Positions 14,991-22,622 of a stretch of 24,705 nucleotides of DNA are shown here, in pieces. This stretch comes from CAZTAR01 sp043813895 (GTDB lineage: Bacteria > Planctomycetota > Phycisphaerae > UBA1845 > UTPLA1), in the NCBI GenBank assembly GCA_043813895.1, contig JBDRKQ010000231.1, forward strand, positions 1 to 24,705, read 5' to 3'. The translations under genes and the position numbers were made by a program. Position 1 is the first letter of the stretch, and the number at the start of each line of letters is the position of its first letter. Under the pieces are notes generated by a model. It was not told where the DNA came from and did not search any database. It saw only the letters and a list, made by a program, of their open reading frames with translations.

Positions 14991-16184
14991 CTAACCGCCA
15001 GCCAGCATCGCACCGACAAATGCCGGCAAGTCACCCGTGTCTATCAGTCCGGATCCATCAAAGTCGCCATGGGCGACTCGCAGTGGATCCGCCAATGCAC
15101 CGGCGGCGGCGAGATCGACGAACCAGGCGACGTCGCGGCCGTCAACAGACGCGTCGAGGCTGACGTCGCCGTCAGGCTGCACGGCCAAGACAAGGCGCAG
15201 GTCCATCACAATCGGCAAGTGGTCGAATCGACCTGGCGGGTCGAGCACCATGTCGTATTCCTGGAGTCCCGTCGCGTCCAGCTCGGCCTGCGTCATGATG
15301 GTCGTGTTCAAGATAAACTTGTGCTGCGAAGCAGCGACGCTGTCGGTGAAGATCATGTAGTCCAGGCGTCCCGGATCGTAGCCGCCGCCATCATTTCGCC
15401 ATGTGTAATCATCCGGTCCGATCGCGTTGTGCAACGGCCAACTGTCGGTGTTGTCGCTGTCGTCCCAATCGGGAGGCGAATCCCCGCCGTAGGTCCCCTC
15501 GTCGGAGATGTCACCGGTCAGCAGCGTATCCAGCGGTCCTGGACCTTCGACGATGTTCAGGTCGCCGGTGACGATCATTGGCGTACCCGCGGGCAAGTCG
15601 ATAAACTCTCCCACTGCCTTGGCGTCGCGCATCCAGTTGGCGAGCGCATCCGATTGCTGCTGACGCTTCGCCTCGTTGTCCCCTCCACTGCAACACTTGT
15701 AGTGTTCGTTCATGACGTATAAGTCTGAGGCAAACAACTCGTTAGGCAGATCTACCAACGAGAGAGACTGCGGGTTGTATCCAGGCGGATCCGTCTGTTC
15801 GGCAATCATCGAGAGTGGATAGCGGCTGACAATCACGCAGTCGTATCCGATCGCGGCATGCCATTGGCCGCCGGCCAGCGGGATTGTTTCATCAAAGATG
15901 TCGGCGACGTCCTGCGGATCACGTGCGGAGTTGATCTCCTGCAAGCACATGATGTCAGGATTGATCGCCGCAATCAGCCTGCGAAACTCGGCGACCTTGT
16001 TGAACGCACGCCAGGGATGGTTATCCGGATCGTCATCCGGGAAAATGGAATCCCAATTGACGTTGTAGTCCGCGACACGCACGTCCAAAGGGCTGTGGCG
16101 ATCCAAGAACGTCCCGGTTTGCCCGGAGGCGACGCTTGTGAGCGCGACCACCGCCAGCACCACGATCGAAAACACGCGACACAT
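14991..16184 (-). CDS. Secreted endonuclease/exonuclease/phosphatase-fold protein with C-terminal dockerin repeats
   Basis: 397 residues. A signal peptide (FSIVVLAVVALTSVASG, cleavage near 21) is followed by an EEP-superfamily domain, which hydrolyses phosphodiesters or phosphomonoesters with a divalent metal. Motifs in order: VADYNVNWDS, MCLQEI (metal-binding Glu), CVIVSRYPL, MNEHY (catalytic His region), VTGDLNI (Asp/Asn), RLDYMIF and FDHLPIVMDL (terminal catalytic His). The last 60 residues carry two dockerin-like loops (DVSLDASVDGRDV and GDFDGSGLIDTGDLPAF). The start at 16184 has GGGAGGGG just upstream; a further ATG 8 codons upstream lacks this. It could be a nuclease, a phosphatase or a sphingomyelinase-like enzyme. 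The dockerin suggests docking to a cohesin-type surface protein. Confidence 0.88.
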   Translation of the reverse strand: MCRVFSIVVLAVVALTSVASGQTGTFLDRHSPLDVRVADYNVNWDSIFPDDDPDNHPWRAFNKVAEFRRLIAAINPDIMCLQEINSARDPQDVADIFDETIPLAGGQWHAAIGYDCVIVSRYPLSMIAEQTDPPGYNPQSLSLVDLPNELFASDLYVMNEHYKCCSGGDNEAKRQQQSDALANWMRDAKAVGEFIDLPAGTPMIVTGDLNIVEGPGPLDTLLTGDISDEGTYGGDSPPDWDDSDNTDSWPLHNAIGPDDYTWRNDGGGYDPGRLDYMIFTDSVAASQHKFILNTTIMTQAELDATGLQEYDMVLDPPGRFDHLPIVMDLRLVLAVQPDGDVSLDASVDGRDVAWFVDLAAAGALADPLRVAHGDFDGSGLIDTGDLPAFVGAMLAGG

Positions 16185-16214
16185 CGTGAACCCCTCCCGA
16201 AAGGTCATTCTCCA

Positions 16215-16235
16215 CCACAGTACAGTGTAGTGTGG
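16215..16235. promoter_or_regulatory. 21-bp near-perfect palindrome between divergent genes, operator-like
   Basis: CCACAGTACA and TGTAGTGTGG pair at nine of ten positions around a central G. The site lies 31 bases upstream of the start of the secreted EEP gene and 169 bases upstream of purF, where a dimeric regulator would act on the former. No regulator gene is adjacent. Confidence 0.4.
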
Positions 16236-16320
16236 CGATGGTACTCAATACCAGCCGGCGCGGATGGCGCGCCCGGCCCTGGCGCGCCTGGTTAGCTCGT
16301 TATCGGTGCGTCACGCCCTC

Positions 16321-16349
16321 TTGCGGCGGGACGCCCGTCCGCCTATCCT
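16321..16349 (+). promoter_or_regulatory. Candidate sigma-70 promoter for purF
   Basis: TTGCGG (16321-16326) and TATCCT (16344-16349) are separated by 17 bases. Transcription would start about 50 bases before the purF GTG. Just upstream, two GGCGCGCC sites (16266-16273 and 16281-16288) form a strong stem. Confidence 0.4.
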
Positions 16350-16403
16350 CTCGCGCGGGGACCGCAACACGCCCGTGAAGCATCAGAAATCAGGAGCCAG
16401 AGC

Positions 16404-17849
16404 GTGCCTGATATGAATTCGCCGGTCAGTGGTGACGTCAAGGAGCACTGCGGCCTCTTCGGCATATTCGGCCATCGTGAAGCGGTCGGCCTGACCTACC
16501 TCGGCATCTACGCGCAGCAGCACCGCGGGCAGGAGTCGGCGGGCATCTGTGCGACGGGCGGCCAAGGAATCTGCCGTCATGCCGGCCTCGGCCTGGTCAC
16601 CGAGGTTTTCAACGAGGACTCCCTGGGCAAGCTACAGGGTACGGCGGCGATCGGGCACGTCCGCTACTCGACGACCGGCTCTTGCCACGACGTGAATACG
16701 CAGCCGTTGCTCGTGCAATACGCGCGCGGCCAGGTGGCGGTCGCCCACAATGGCAATCTGATCAATGCCTCGGCGCTGCGGGCGCGTCATGAAGCCCTCG
16801 GTGCGATCTTTCAAAGCAGCAGCGATACCGAGGTGATCGTGCACATGCTCGCGAGCCCGACCTACGCCGACTCGCCGGATCCCCTGGCCGCAGTGCTGCG
16901 CGAGCTGAGCGGGGCGTACTGCCTGTTGTTCATCTTTCCGGACAGGATCGAGGCGGCGCGCGACCCGTACGGCCTGCGCCCGCTTTGCATCGGGCGTCTG
17001 GAAAACGGGACGTACGTCGTGGCGAGCGAGACGTGCGCGCTGGACATCGTGGACGCGCGATATGTTCGGGACGTCACGCCCGGTGAAATCGTCACGTTTT
17101 CCGAGCGGGGCATATCGAGCCGGTTGTTCACGGAGCCCTCCAAGATCCATCCGGCACACTGTATCTTCGAGCAGATTTACTTTGCCAACCCGTCGAGCGA
17201 CGTCTTCGGCCAAAACGCGCACGCCTTCCGGGTGGCCACCGGCCGCCAGTTGGCGCGAGAGGCGCCGGCGGAGGCGGACTTGGTCGTGCCGGTTCCGAAC
17301 TGCGCGCGCTGCGCGGCGCTGGGTTACAGCGAGGAGAGCGGGCTCCGGCCGGGGCGTGGTTTCACGACGAGTCATTACCTGGGCCGCAGTTTCATCATGC
17401 CGACACAGAAACAGCGAGACCTGGTCGTGAAGATGAAGCTGAACGTGATCCGCGGCGCGGTTCGAGGCAAGCGGCTGGCCGTCGTGGAGGATTCGGTCGT
17501 TCGCGGCACGACGACGCGCGGAAAGATGGGAGCCCTGCGCAAGGCCGGGGCGAAGGAGATCCATCTCCGCATCGCCAGCCCGCCCATCCGGCACGGCTGC
17601 TACTTCGGGATCGACTTCCCGGACGACGCCAAGCTGATCGCCCCCGGCCGCACCGTCGAGGACATCCGTGAGTACCTGGAGGTGGACTCCGTCGCGTATC
17701 TCTCCCTCGAAGGGATGTTGAGCTGCGCGGCCAAGGCGGCGGACGATTACTGCACGGCCTGCTTCTCCGGCCGGTATCCGATGGACGTGCCTCAGCCGGT
17801 CAGGAAACTGGGTCTCGAACGATTCCCGTTACAGACAAACTCTCGGTAG
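16404..17849 (+). CDS. purF: Amidophosphoribosyltransferase
   Basis: 481 residues. It catalyses the first committed step of purine synthesis in the cytoplasm: PRPP plus glutamine gives phosphoribosylamine. The N-terminal Ntn-hydrolase domain begins at C16 (EHCGLFGIFG) after a 15-residue propeptide, which marks the self-processed type. Motifs QQHRGQESAGI, GHVRYSTTGS, HNGNLIN and SSSDTEVI are the glutaminase signature. The PRPP loop is VVEDSVVRGTTTRG. The C-terminal CAAKAADDYCTACFSG carries the cysteines of the 4Fe-4S cluster found in the Bacillus-type enzyme. GTG 16404 has CAGGAG 7 bases upstream. Its 3' end overlaps the converging phospholipase-like gene by 50 bases. Confidence 0.97.
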   Translation: MPDMNSPVSGDVKEHCGLFGIFGHREAVGLTYLGIYAQQHRGQESAGICATGGQGICRHAGLGLVTEVFNEDSLGKLQGTAAIGHVRYSTTGSCHDVNTQPLLVQYARGQVAVAHNGNLINASALRARHEALGAIFQSSSDTEVIVHMLASPTYADSPDPLAAVLRELSGAYCLLFIFPDRIEAARDPYGLRPLCIGRLENGTYVVASETCALDIVDARYVRDVTPGEIVTFSERGISSRLFTEPSKIHPAHCIFEQIYFANPSSDVFGQNAHAFRVATGRQLAREAPAEADLVVPVPNCARCAALGYSEESGLRPGRGFTTSHYLGRSFIMPTQKQRDLVVKMKLNVIRGAVRGKRLAVVEDSVVRGTTTRGKMGALRKAGAKEIHLRIASPPIRHGCYFGIDFPDDAKLIAPGRTVEDIREYLEVDSVAYLSLEGMLSCAAKAADDYCTACFSGRYPMDVPQPVRKLGLERFPLQTNSR

Positions 17850-18759
17850 AAGCGTTCGCCGATTGGACTCGCGTCGGTGTGCGTTGCTCTGTTGGTGCAA
17901 GACCCGCGGCGGCTTCACGGATGATGTGCGCGTGGGGCATGCCCGCCCACTTCATCTGGCGGAGTTGCCTTCTCTGGGCCTTGGCCTGCGCGAGGGCGGC
18001 GTTGCCGTTGGGGTCTTCGTAGACGATGGATGATGCGTGGCCGTGCGTGAGCAGGTCGGAGATACGGTCGAGTGATTCAGCGCGGTATGCGTTGAGAACA
18101 TCGGGGTCGAGGGCGAACCGCGAGAGGTGCGACCAGAAATCGACCGACTTTCGCCAGCCGCGCAAGCTGGTCAGCAGGTTCACGCGCTTGAACAGCACGC
18201 GGTTCGTGCGATAGGACAAGAGCGTTTCGCTCAACCGGTCGCGCATCATCTTCTCGGGCTCCGCATAGGTCCCTCGCAGGACCTTGCGAAGCTCCATCCA
18301 ATGGGGCTTTTCGACGAGAGCATCCGCCCTGATCTCCCAGTATGGATGACCAAAGGTCACAGTTGAGCGGCTGACCGCCATCTGCCGGGGCAGGTACTTG
18401 TTATGGGCAACAGTGTCGGCCGCGAGGTGCGCCAGATAGCCGTACGCAAAGGCCTTGGCGCTGTCGGTGCGGGCCTCTTCGAGCAGGCCGAAGCCCGTGG
18501 TCCAACGGTGGCAGACCTGCTTGACCCTGCTGAACTTCTTTGCAAGAACGGTATCCGTGGCAACCGCACCGTAGAGGAAATGGCGGCGGTACCCGGCGAT
18601 GAGCCCCGCAAGCCCCGCAGGCAACAGCCAGAGGTTTGCGAGCAGATCAGAGGCAATCTGAACGTGCGTCGCAGGGCCCCACGCGAACACCTCGGTGCCA
18701 AACGACAATACGAGCATTGCGGCGAGGCCGGGAATGAAGAAACGGTGTGATCGCCTCAC
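17800..18759 (-). CDS. Secreted zinc-dependent phospholipase C-like protein
   Basis: 319 residues from the chosen start. An N-terminal signal peptide (RRSHR, then FFIPGLAAMLVLSF, cleavage after VFA) leaves a mature protein starting WGPATHVQIA, which fits the zinc-PLC/S1-P1 nuclease fold where the N-terminal Trp binds zinc. Further likely ligands are in HFLYGAVATDT, CHRWTTGF and YGYLAHLAADTVAHN (H, D, H). Such enzymes cleave phospholipid head groups, but many bacterial relatives are uncharacterised. GTG 18759 is preceded by GAGGGG with good spacing; an in-frame ATG at 18792 would add 11 residues and lengthen the n-region. The last 50 bases overlap the end of purF on the opposite strand. Catalytic activity is inferred. 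Confidence 0.8.
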   Translation of the reverse strand: MRRSHRFFIPGLAAMLVLSFGTEVFAWGPATHVQIASDLLANLWLLPAGLAGLIAGYRRHFLYGAVATDTVLAKKFSRVKQVCHRWTTGFGLLEEARTDSAKAFAYGYLAHLAADTVAHNKYLPRQMAVSRSTVTFGHPYWEIRADALVEKPHWMELRKVLRGTYAEPEKMMRDRLSETLLSYRTNRVLFKRVNLLTSLRGWRKSVDFWSHLSRFALDPDVLNAYRAESLDRISDLLTHGHASSIVYEDPNGNAALAQAKAQRRQLRQMKWAGMPHAHIIREAAAGLAPTEQRTPTRVQSANASTESLSVTGIVRDPVS

Positions 18760-19045
18760 TGGCTGGTCCCCTCGAGCGTGCCTGTCCCGCATCCGTTCGC
18801 ACGTCCGTTTGCGACAGATGCAGACTCACGATTGTAGCGTGCCACACCGGCAAAAGCCAAACTCGACACTACATTTGGCGCCGCAGTCCCCCAAACCTGT
18901 CATGGACCCGACGGGAGCCGCCGCGAGGCATCCACTCATCCACAGCCACGGAATCGGCCGCCGAGCCCACGTCAAGGGCAAAAGCTCCCGCGGTCTCTCG
19001 CAATCGGACGATGATACTCGCATGCGCAGCGAATCCGAAGCACTC

Positions 19046-19063
19046 TGAGAATTCGGAATCTCA
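19046..19063 (+). promoter_or_regulatory. Hairpin immediately upstream of the sppA-like ribosome site
   Basis: TGAGA at 19046-19050 pairs with TCTCA at 19059-19063, with a partly paired centre (ATTCGGAA). It ends a few bases before CCGGAGG (19067-19073), the ribosome site of the gene at 19081, so it could tune translation. Evidence is structural only. Confidence 0.3.
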
Positions 19064-19080
19064 TCACCGGAGGCACGAAC

Positions 19081-20115
19081 GTGAAGACCTACGATCAACC
19101 GAACGGCACGAAAAACGGCATGAAGAACGCGACTGCGAAGTGGATGTGTTGCGTCATCGCTCAGATCGTGCTTGCAGCAGGCTGCTCCCCGTCCGGCAGT
19201 TTCAAGATCACCGCCGTCCCCACGGACCAGACCCTCAAGGAGAGAATCGTCTTCCGGGAAAGTGGTTGGGTTTCCGACCGCATCGCGCTCATCGACATCT
19301 CCGGCATACTCATCAACGCCACGGAGGAGAAGCTGTTCGCCGATGGCGAGCACATCGTTTCTCTGGTCGTCGAGCAGCTCGATGCGGCCGCGGCAGACCC
19401 GCGCGTCAAGGCGGTGGTTCTGCGGATCAATTCGCCGGGCGGCACGGTCACGGCGAGCGATATCCTCTACGAGGAAATCCTGGCCTTCAAAGCGAGGACC
19501 GGCAAACCGGTCATCGCATACTTCCAGGATGTCGCCGCGAGCGGCGCGTACTACCTTGCCTGCGCGGCCGACGAGATCATCGCCCAACGGACCACCGTCA
19601 CCGGGTCGATCGGGGTGATCCTGCTCATGGTGAACATGTCAGGCACGCTGGATTTCCTGCGGATCGAGACCGACGCCATCACCTCCGGGCCTTTCAAGGA
19701 CTCGGGCTCACCGTTCCGCAAGATGCGGAAAGCAGAACGAGATGTGTTCCAATCTCTCGTGGACGGTTTCTATGAACAGTTCGTGACCGTTGTCGAGGCC
19801 GGCCGCGGGAACCTCACGCGAGAAGAGGTGTTAACCCTGGCGGACGGAAGAGTTTACAACGCAGAGCAGGCCCTATCCGCCGGGCTGATCGACCGAATCG
19901 GGACATTGAGACTCGCTATCCGGGCGGCAAAGAACCGAGCCAGTATCGAGCGTGCCCATACCGTGATCTACCACCGTCCTCTTGCCTGGAAGCCCAACAT
20001 CTACGCCAGCTCGCCCGCCCAGACCGCCGCGAACATCAGTCTTTTGCACGTCGATTTCGCAAAAAGCTGGACATCGGGCCCGGAATTCATGTATATTTGG
20101 AATATCGGAAGGTGA
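19081..20115 (+). CDS. sppA: Signal peptide peptidase SppA-type protease (S49), lipoprotein
   Basis: 344 residues. It degrades cleaved signal peptides or other membrane peptides using a Ser/Lys dyad. The N-terminus is a lipoprotein signal (WMCCVIAQIV, lipobox LAAGC, C35). The S49 core runs from about 68 to 270: RIALIDISGIL, LRINSPGGTVTASD, AYFQDVAASGAYYLACAADE with S154, TGSIGVI, and SGPFKDSGSPFR with K206. The 52-residue Ser-Lys distance matches the short Bacillus-type enzyme. GTG 19081 has GGAGG 7 bases upstream. Being a lipoprotein rather than a TM-anchored protein is a small departure from the usual form. A vWA-like membrane protein follows 151 bases on. Confidence 0.92.
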   Translation: MKTYDQPNGTKNGMKNATAKWMCCVIAQIVLAAGCSPSGSFKITAVPTDQTLKERIVFRESGWVSDRIALIDISGILINATEEKLFADGEHIVSLVVEQLDAAAADPRVKAVVLRINSPGGTVTASDILYEEILAFKARTGKPVIAYFQDVAASGAYYLACAADEIIAQRTTVTGSIGVILLMVNMSGTLDFLRIETDAITSGPFKDSGSPFRKMRKAERDVFQSLVDGFYEQFVTVVEAGRGNLTREEVLTLADGRVYNAEQALSAGLIDRIGTLRLAIRAAKNRASIERAHTVIYHRPLAWKPNIYASSPAQTAANISLLHVDFAKSWTSGPEFMYIWNIGR

Positions 20116-20160
20116 GCGAACAGCACCGAGGCCGTCGTCTTAAGGCTTGACCTGTCCGGA

Positions 20161-20192
20161 GGTTGCAGCAGCCTCGCATATCGGCTGCAACC
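20161..20192 (+). terminator. Strong hairpin between the sppA-like gene and the vWA gene
   Basis: GGTTGCAGC (20161-20169) and GCTGCAACC (20184-20192) form a perfect 9-bp stem around a 14-base loop. It starts 45 bases after the upstream stop and has no T-run. It may attenuate read-through or be an RNA-stabilising stem. Confidence 0.4.
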
Positions 20193-20266
20193 CGGGTCGG
20201 AGGCGGCTCACGTGGAGTGTGTGCTGTGGAGCAGAGGGTGGACGTGTCGTCTCGGGAGCGGTTTTC

Positions 20267-21277
20267 ATGCCGCTACGGTTGAAGTGTAGAAACTGTGGCC
20301 ATCAGTTACTCCTGGACCAGGCGTTTCTAGGAACGCACTGCCGCTGCCAGTACTGCCATCGCCTCATCCAAGTGCCATACACCCCGCGGCACGCGCGATC
20401 TCGACCGACCACACGACCCGAACGACCGCCGCTCATCACGGAGAGATGCGCGAACCCGACCGCCACGGCCGCTCGGCCTGCCGAACGTCGCACCGTGGAT
20501 TCCATACGTCCTTGGATTCAGCTTCTGCGCCGCCGGCCCGTCGTTTCCGGTGCGCTCGCTCTCGCCGTGGTGGTGGTTTTTCTCGTCGCGTGGCTGACCA
20601 TGGGATCACCTTCCGATGGTCCTGCCACCCAGTTCGCAATAGCCGACGCCGGCATACTGCCAAGCAACATGACGGGCATCCCTGACCTCGGCGGGAGAGG
20701 ATCGCAAACCACCAATCCGACACCAGACGAATCCGATGCCGGTCTGGATTACTTCGGCGTCCCAATCGTGAGCGGTACCATCGGCTATGTCGTGGACGGC
20801 GACCAGACGATGGCCCCCTTCATCAACGATATTGCTTTTGTTACGAACAGCGTCAACGAGAGTATCCCGCCGGGTTCCCAACGCTTCGGGATCGTCCAGG
20901 CCGTCGGAGGAAACGGTCGCACCTTCCTGGAAGTTCACGAGCCAGGCAGCGACCTCCAAGGTGCGCAGTCGGTTCTCCTCGCACGTTTGCCCGCAGGCAA
21001 TACCGATCTCTCAAGAGCCCTCTCCATCGCGGCCGGCTGGTACGCGGATCAGGTGTTCCTCGTTCTCTCCAAGCACATCGAACAGGACGAATTGGCTGAC
21101 CTCGCGGAGGACGCGATGCAAACTCAGGCCGTAGTGTACGTCATTGCCTTCGGCGCTGCGGCAAACCAGGACCTCTCCCCCATCGCCCGACCCACCGGCG
21201 GGCGTTTCGTGCCCGTCAGCGACAGCGACCTCGAAGACTTTGCGCGCAGGCAGCGAGAATCGCTCGGCGCGCAATAG
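20267..21277 (+). CDS. Zinc-ribbon, single-pass membrane protein with vWA-like domain
   Basis: 336 residues. The N-terminus is a zinc ribbon: C7-R-N-C10 and C27-Q-Y-C30 (with an extra C25). A linker rich in Arg and Pro leads to one helix at about 92-112 (VVSGALALAVVVVFLVAWLTM). Residues 170-330 look like a von Willebrand A domain: TIGYVVDGDQTM gives D177-x-D179-x-T181, close to the DxSxS metal site, then AGNTDLSRAL (the conserved Thr region), VFLVLSKHI, and VVYVIAFGAAANQDLSPIA for the later strands. ATG 20267 has GGGAG 8 bases upstream. The zinc ribbon is cytoplasmic and the vWA domain outside if the basic side is in. Its function is unknown; it could be a structural or adhesion protein. Confidence 0.75.
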   Translation: MPLRLKCRNCGHQLLLDQAFLGTHCRCQYCHRLIQVPYTPRHARSRPTTRPERPPLITERCANPTATAARPAERRTVDSIRPWIQLLRRRPVVSGALALAVVVVFLVAWLTMGSPSDGPATQFAIADAGILPSNMTGIPDLGGRGSQTTNPTPDESDAGLDYFGVPIVSGTIGYVVDGDQTMAPFINDIAFVTNSVNESIPPGSQRFGIVQAVGGNGRTFLEVHEPGSDLQGAQSVLLARLPAGNTDLSRALSIAAGWYADQVFLVLSKHIEQDELADLAEDAMQTQAVVYVIAFGAAANQDLSPIARPTGGRFVPVSDSDLEDFARRQRESLGAQ

Positions 21278-21340
21278 GACCGCTGATCGCGACGATTGGC
21301 GGCTTCGCGAACACCAATCCTGCTTAAAACAGAAGACGAG

Positions 21341-21362
21341 CCGCGGACTTCAGTCCGCGCGG
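21341..21362 (+). terminator. Tight hairpin after the vWA gene
   Basis: CGCGGACT (21342-21349) and AGTCCGCG (21352-21359) pair perfectly around two bases. It is 64 bases after the vWA stop, without a T-run. It could be a repeat rather than a terminator. Confidence 0.35.
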
Positions 21363-21370
21363 CCGTCCAG

Positions 21371-21394
21371 CCGAGCCCGAAGCGCAAGCGGGGG
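21371..21394 (+). repeat. Family D short repeat, copy 2
   Basis: CCGAGCCCGAAGCGCAAGCG followed by GGGG. It is the same core as the copies at 4360-4382 and 24515-24539. It ends 7 bases before a family A palindrome. Confidence 0.65.
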
Positions 21395-21401
21395 TCTACC
21401 C

Positions 21402-21474
21402 GTAGCGTCGGCCCGCCGTGGCCGACGAGGAACACGAGTTGCTTGCAACGGCCGACCGGGGCGTCGGCCGCTAC
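21402..21474. repeat. Family A palindromic element, copy 4
   Basis: The left arm begins GTAGCGTCGGCCCGCC (21402 onward). The right arm 21450-21474 ends GGGGCGTCGGCCGCTAC. The arms pair over GTAGCG and most of the GGCCGAC core with a small offset. The ends match those of copies 1 and 2. Confidence 0.75.
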
Positions 21475-21613
21475 GGAGCTACCGATCCTACCGCGTGCAG
21501 AGCACTCCCCACCTGCTTGGAAGTGCGCTGCCTGCGCGATAACATCGCGTCCAGAACCACTGGCGCGACGGCGGTTGCGCAACGAACCGCACCACCACAG
21601 GGCGATGTGAACC

Positions 21614-22408
21614 ATGAAGACGCCGAACCTGGCCGTTTGCCTCGATGACCTCAGGCTCGATCTCAAGGAGGCGATGAACCGCGCAGGCGCGATGGGGTTC
21701 CGCGCCGTCGACCTCGCCGCAACCGACGGTCCCGTCTCGCCGGACGAACTGTCGCAAACCGGCCGACGGCATCTCCGCAGACACCTCGAGGACCTCGGCC
21801 TCCGACTCGCCAGCCTCCGCGGTCCTGTCGGCGGACCCGCGTATGGTCACGACGCCGCCGGCGAACGGCGGCTAGACGAAATGCGAAAGGTCATTCGCCT
21901 CGCGGCGTCCCTCCGCGTACCGACCGTCTCCACGACGATCGGGGCGTTCGAGGACTCTGGAACCGCCGATCGGACCGCCGCACTCCGCGAAACGCTGACC
22001 ACACTCGCGGATGATGCCGACTACTCAGGCGTGGTCGTCGCGGTGGAGACAACCGACATCAGCGCCACATTGCTGGCACAGATGCTGGCGGATATCGCCT
22101 GTCCGTTCCTGGCCGCTTGCTGCGATTCGGGTGCCATGCTGATGCGCAGCGAGGATCCTTGCCACGTCGGAGAAGTCCTTCCAGGCAGGATCAGGCTGGT
22201 CCGCGCGCGTGACGCCGTCCCTTCCTCCAGCCAGGAGACCGGGCATGAAGTCACGCACGGCCAAGGGCTTCTGAACGCGGAACGCTTCCTCGCCGCTCTC
22301 GCCGAGGCCGGTTTTTGCGGCGACATCGTCCTGACGCGCACGACCGGCGCCGATCCCGTCGCAGACCTCAATCACGCCAGGTCGCAGTTTCAGATGCTGC
22401 TCGGCTAA
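21614..22408 (+). CDS. Sugar-phosphate isomerase/epimerase-like TIM barrel (AP endonuclease 2 fold)
   Basis: 264 residues. The family interconverts ketoses or sugar derivatives with a divalent metal at the barrel mouth. Visible landmarks are MGFRAVDLAA, the helix-strand alternation through LRLASLRGPVGG and VPTVSTTIGAF, the Glu of VVVAVETT, and the Asp of LAACCDSG. The usual HxKD segment reads RARD (RLVRARDAV), losing the His. The closing strand, normally ending in a metal-binding Glu, reads DIVLTRTTG. Two of the usual four ligands therefore seem replaced, and the enzyme may be inactive, metal-free or altered in substrate. No strong ribosome site precedes ATG 21614. Confidence 0.75.
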   Translation: MKTPNLAVCLDDLRLDLKEAMNRAGAMGFRAVDLAATDGPVSPDELSQTGRRHLRRHLEDLGLRLASLRGPVGGPAYGHDAAGERRLDEMRKVIRLAASLRVPTVSTTIGAFEDSGTADRTAALRETLTTLADDADYSGVVVAVETTDISATLLAQMLADIACPFLAACCDSGAMLMRSEDPCHVGEVLPGRIRLVRARDAVPSSSQETGHEVTHGQGLLNAERFLAALAEAGFCGDIVLTRTTGADPVADLNHARSQFQMLLG

Positions 22409-22426
22409 GGAGTCGCGCATGAATGA

Positions 22427-22552
22427 GTTGCACATTTCATATGGGTGGTACGGGCATCTTGCCCGTGCGGCTGCGGGCGGGACGCCCGTACCACCGTCGG
22501 TATTCATACCACCCTTCGGCAATCGTTCCGCTTGTTCATGCGCACGCCCTAA
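22427..22552 (-). repeat. Family C repeat, copy 2 (inverted)
   Basis: The reverse complement of the element at 14866-14973, with an extra stretch of about 18 bases (GTCGGTATTCATACCA region, 22495-22512) that duplicates part of the palindrome arm. It starts 18 bases after the stop of the isomerase-like gene. Confidence 0.9.
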
Positions 22553-22589
22553 CAGAAGGATCGCGTGGCTTCCGCCCGAAATGCGAAGC

Positions 22590-22622
22590 GGCCGTGGCGG
22601 TTCCATTGGCCCCGCCACGGCC
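22590..22622. terminator. Perfect 11-bp GC-rich hairpin downstream of the isomerase-like gene
   Basis: GGCCGTGGCGG (22590-22600) pairs without error with CCGCCACGGCC (22612-22622) around an 11-base loop and is followed by TTCTCG. It may end transcription from the left or be the stem of a small RNA. Confidence 0.4.

Larger units (their letters stand above)
21278..21613. other. Intergenic region with three stacked repeat elements
   Basis: No gene. It holds a self-complementary hairpin CGCGGACT/AGTCCGCG (21341-21362), a family D copy (21371-21394) and a family A palindrome (21402-21474). The isomerase-like gene starts at 21614 without a clear promoter upstream. Confidence 0.6.

Noticed and set aside
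14967..15722. A 251-residue plus-strand frame opposite the secreted EEP gene
   Set aside because: The minus-strand protein has a signal peptide, ordered catalytic motifs and a ribosome site; the plus frame has none and begins in a repeat.
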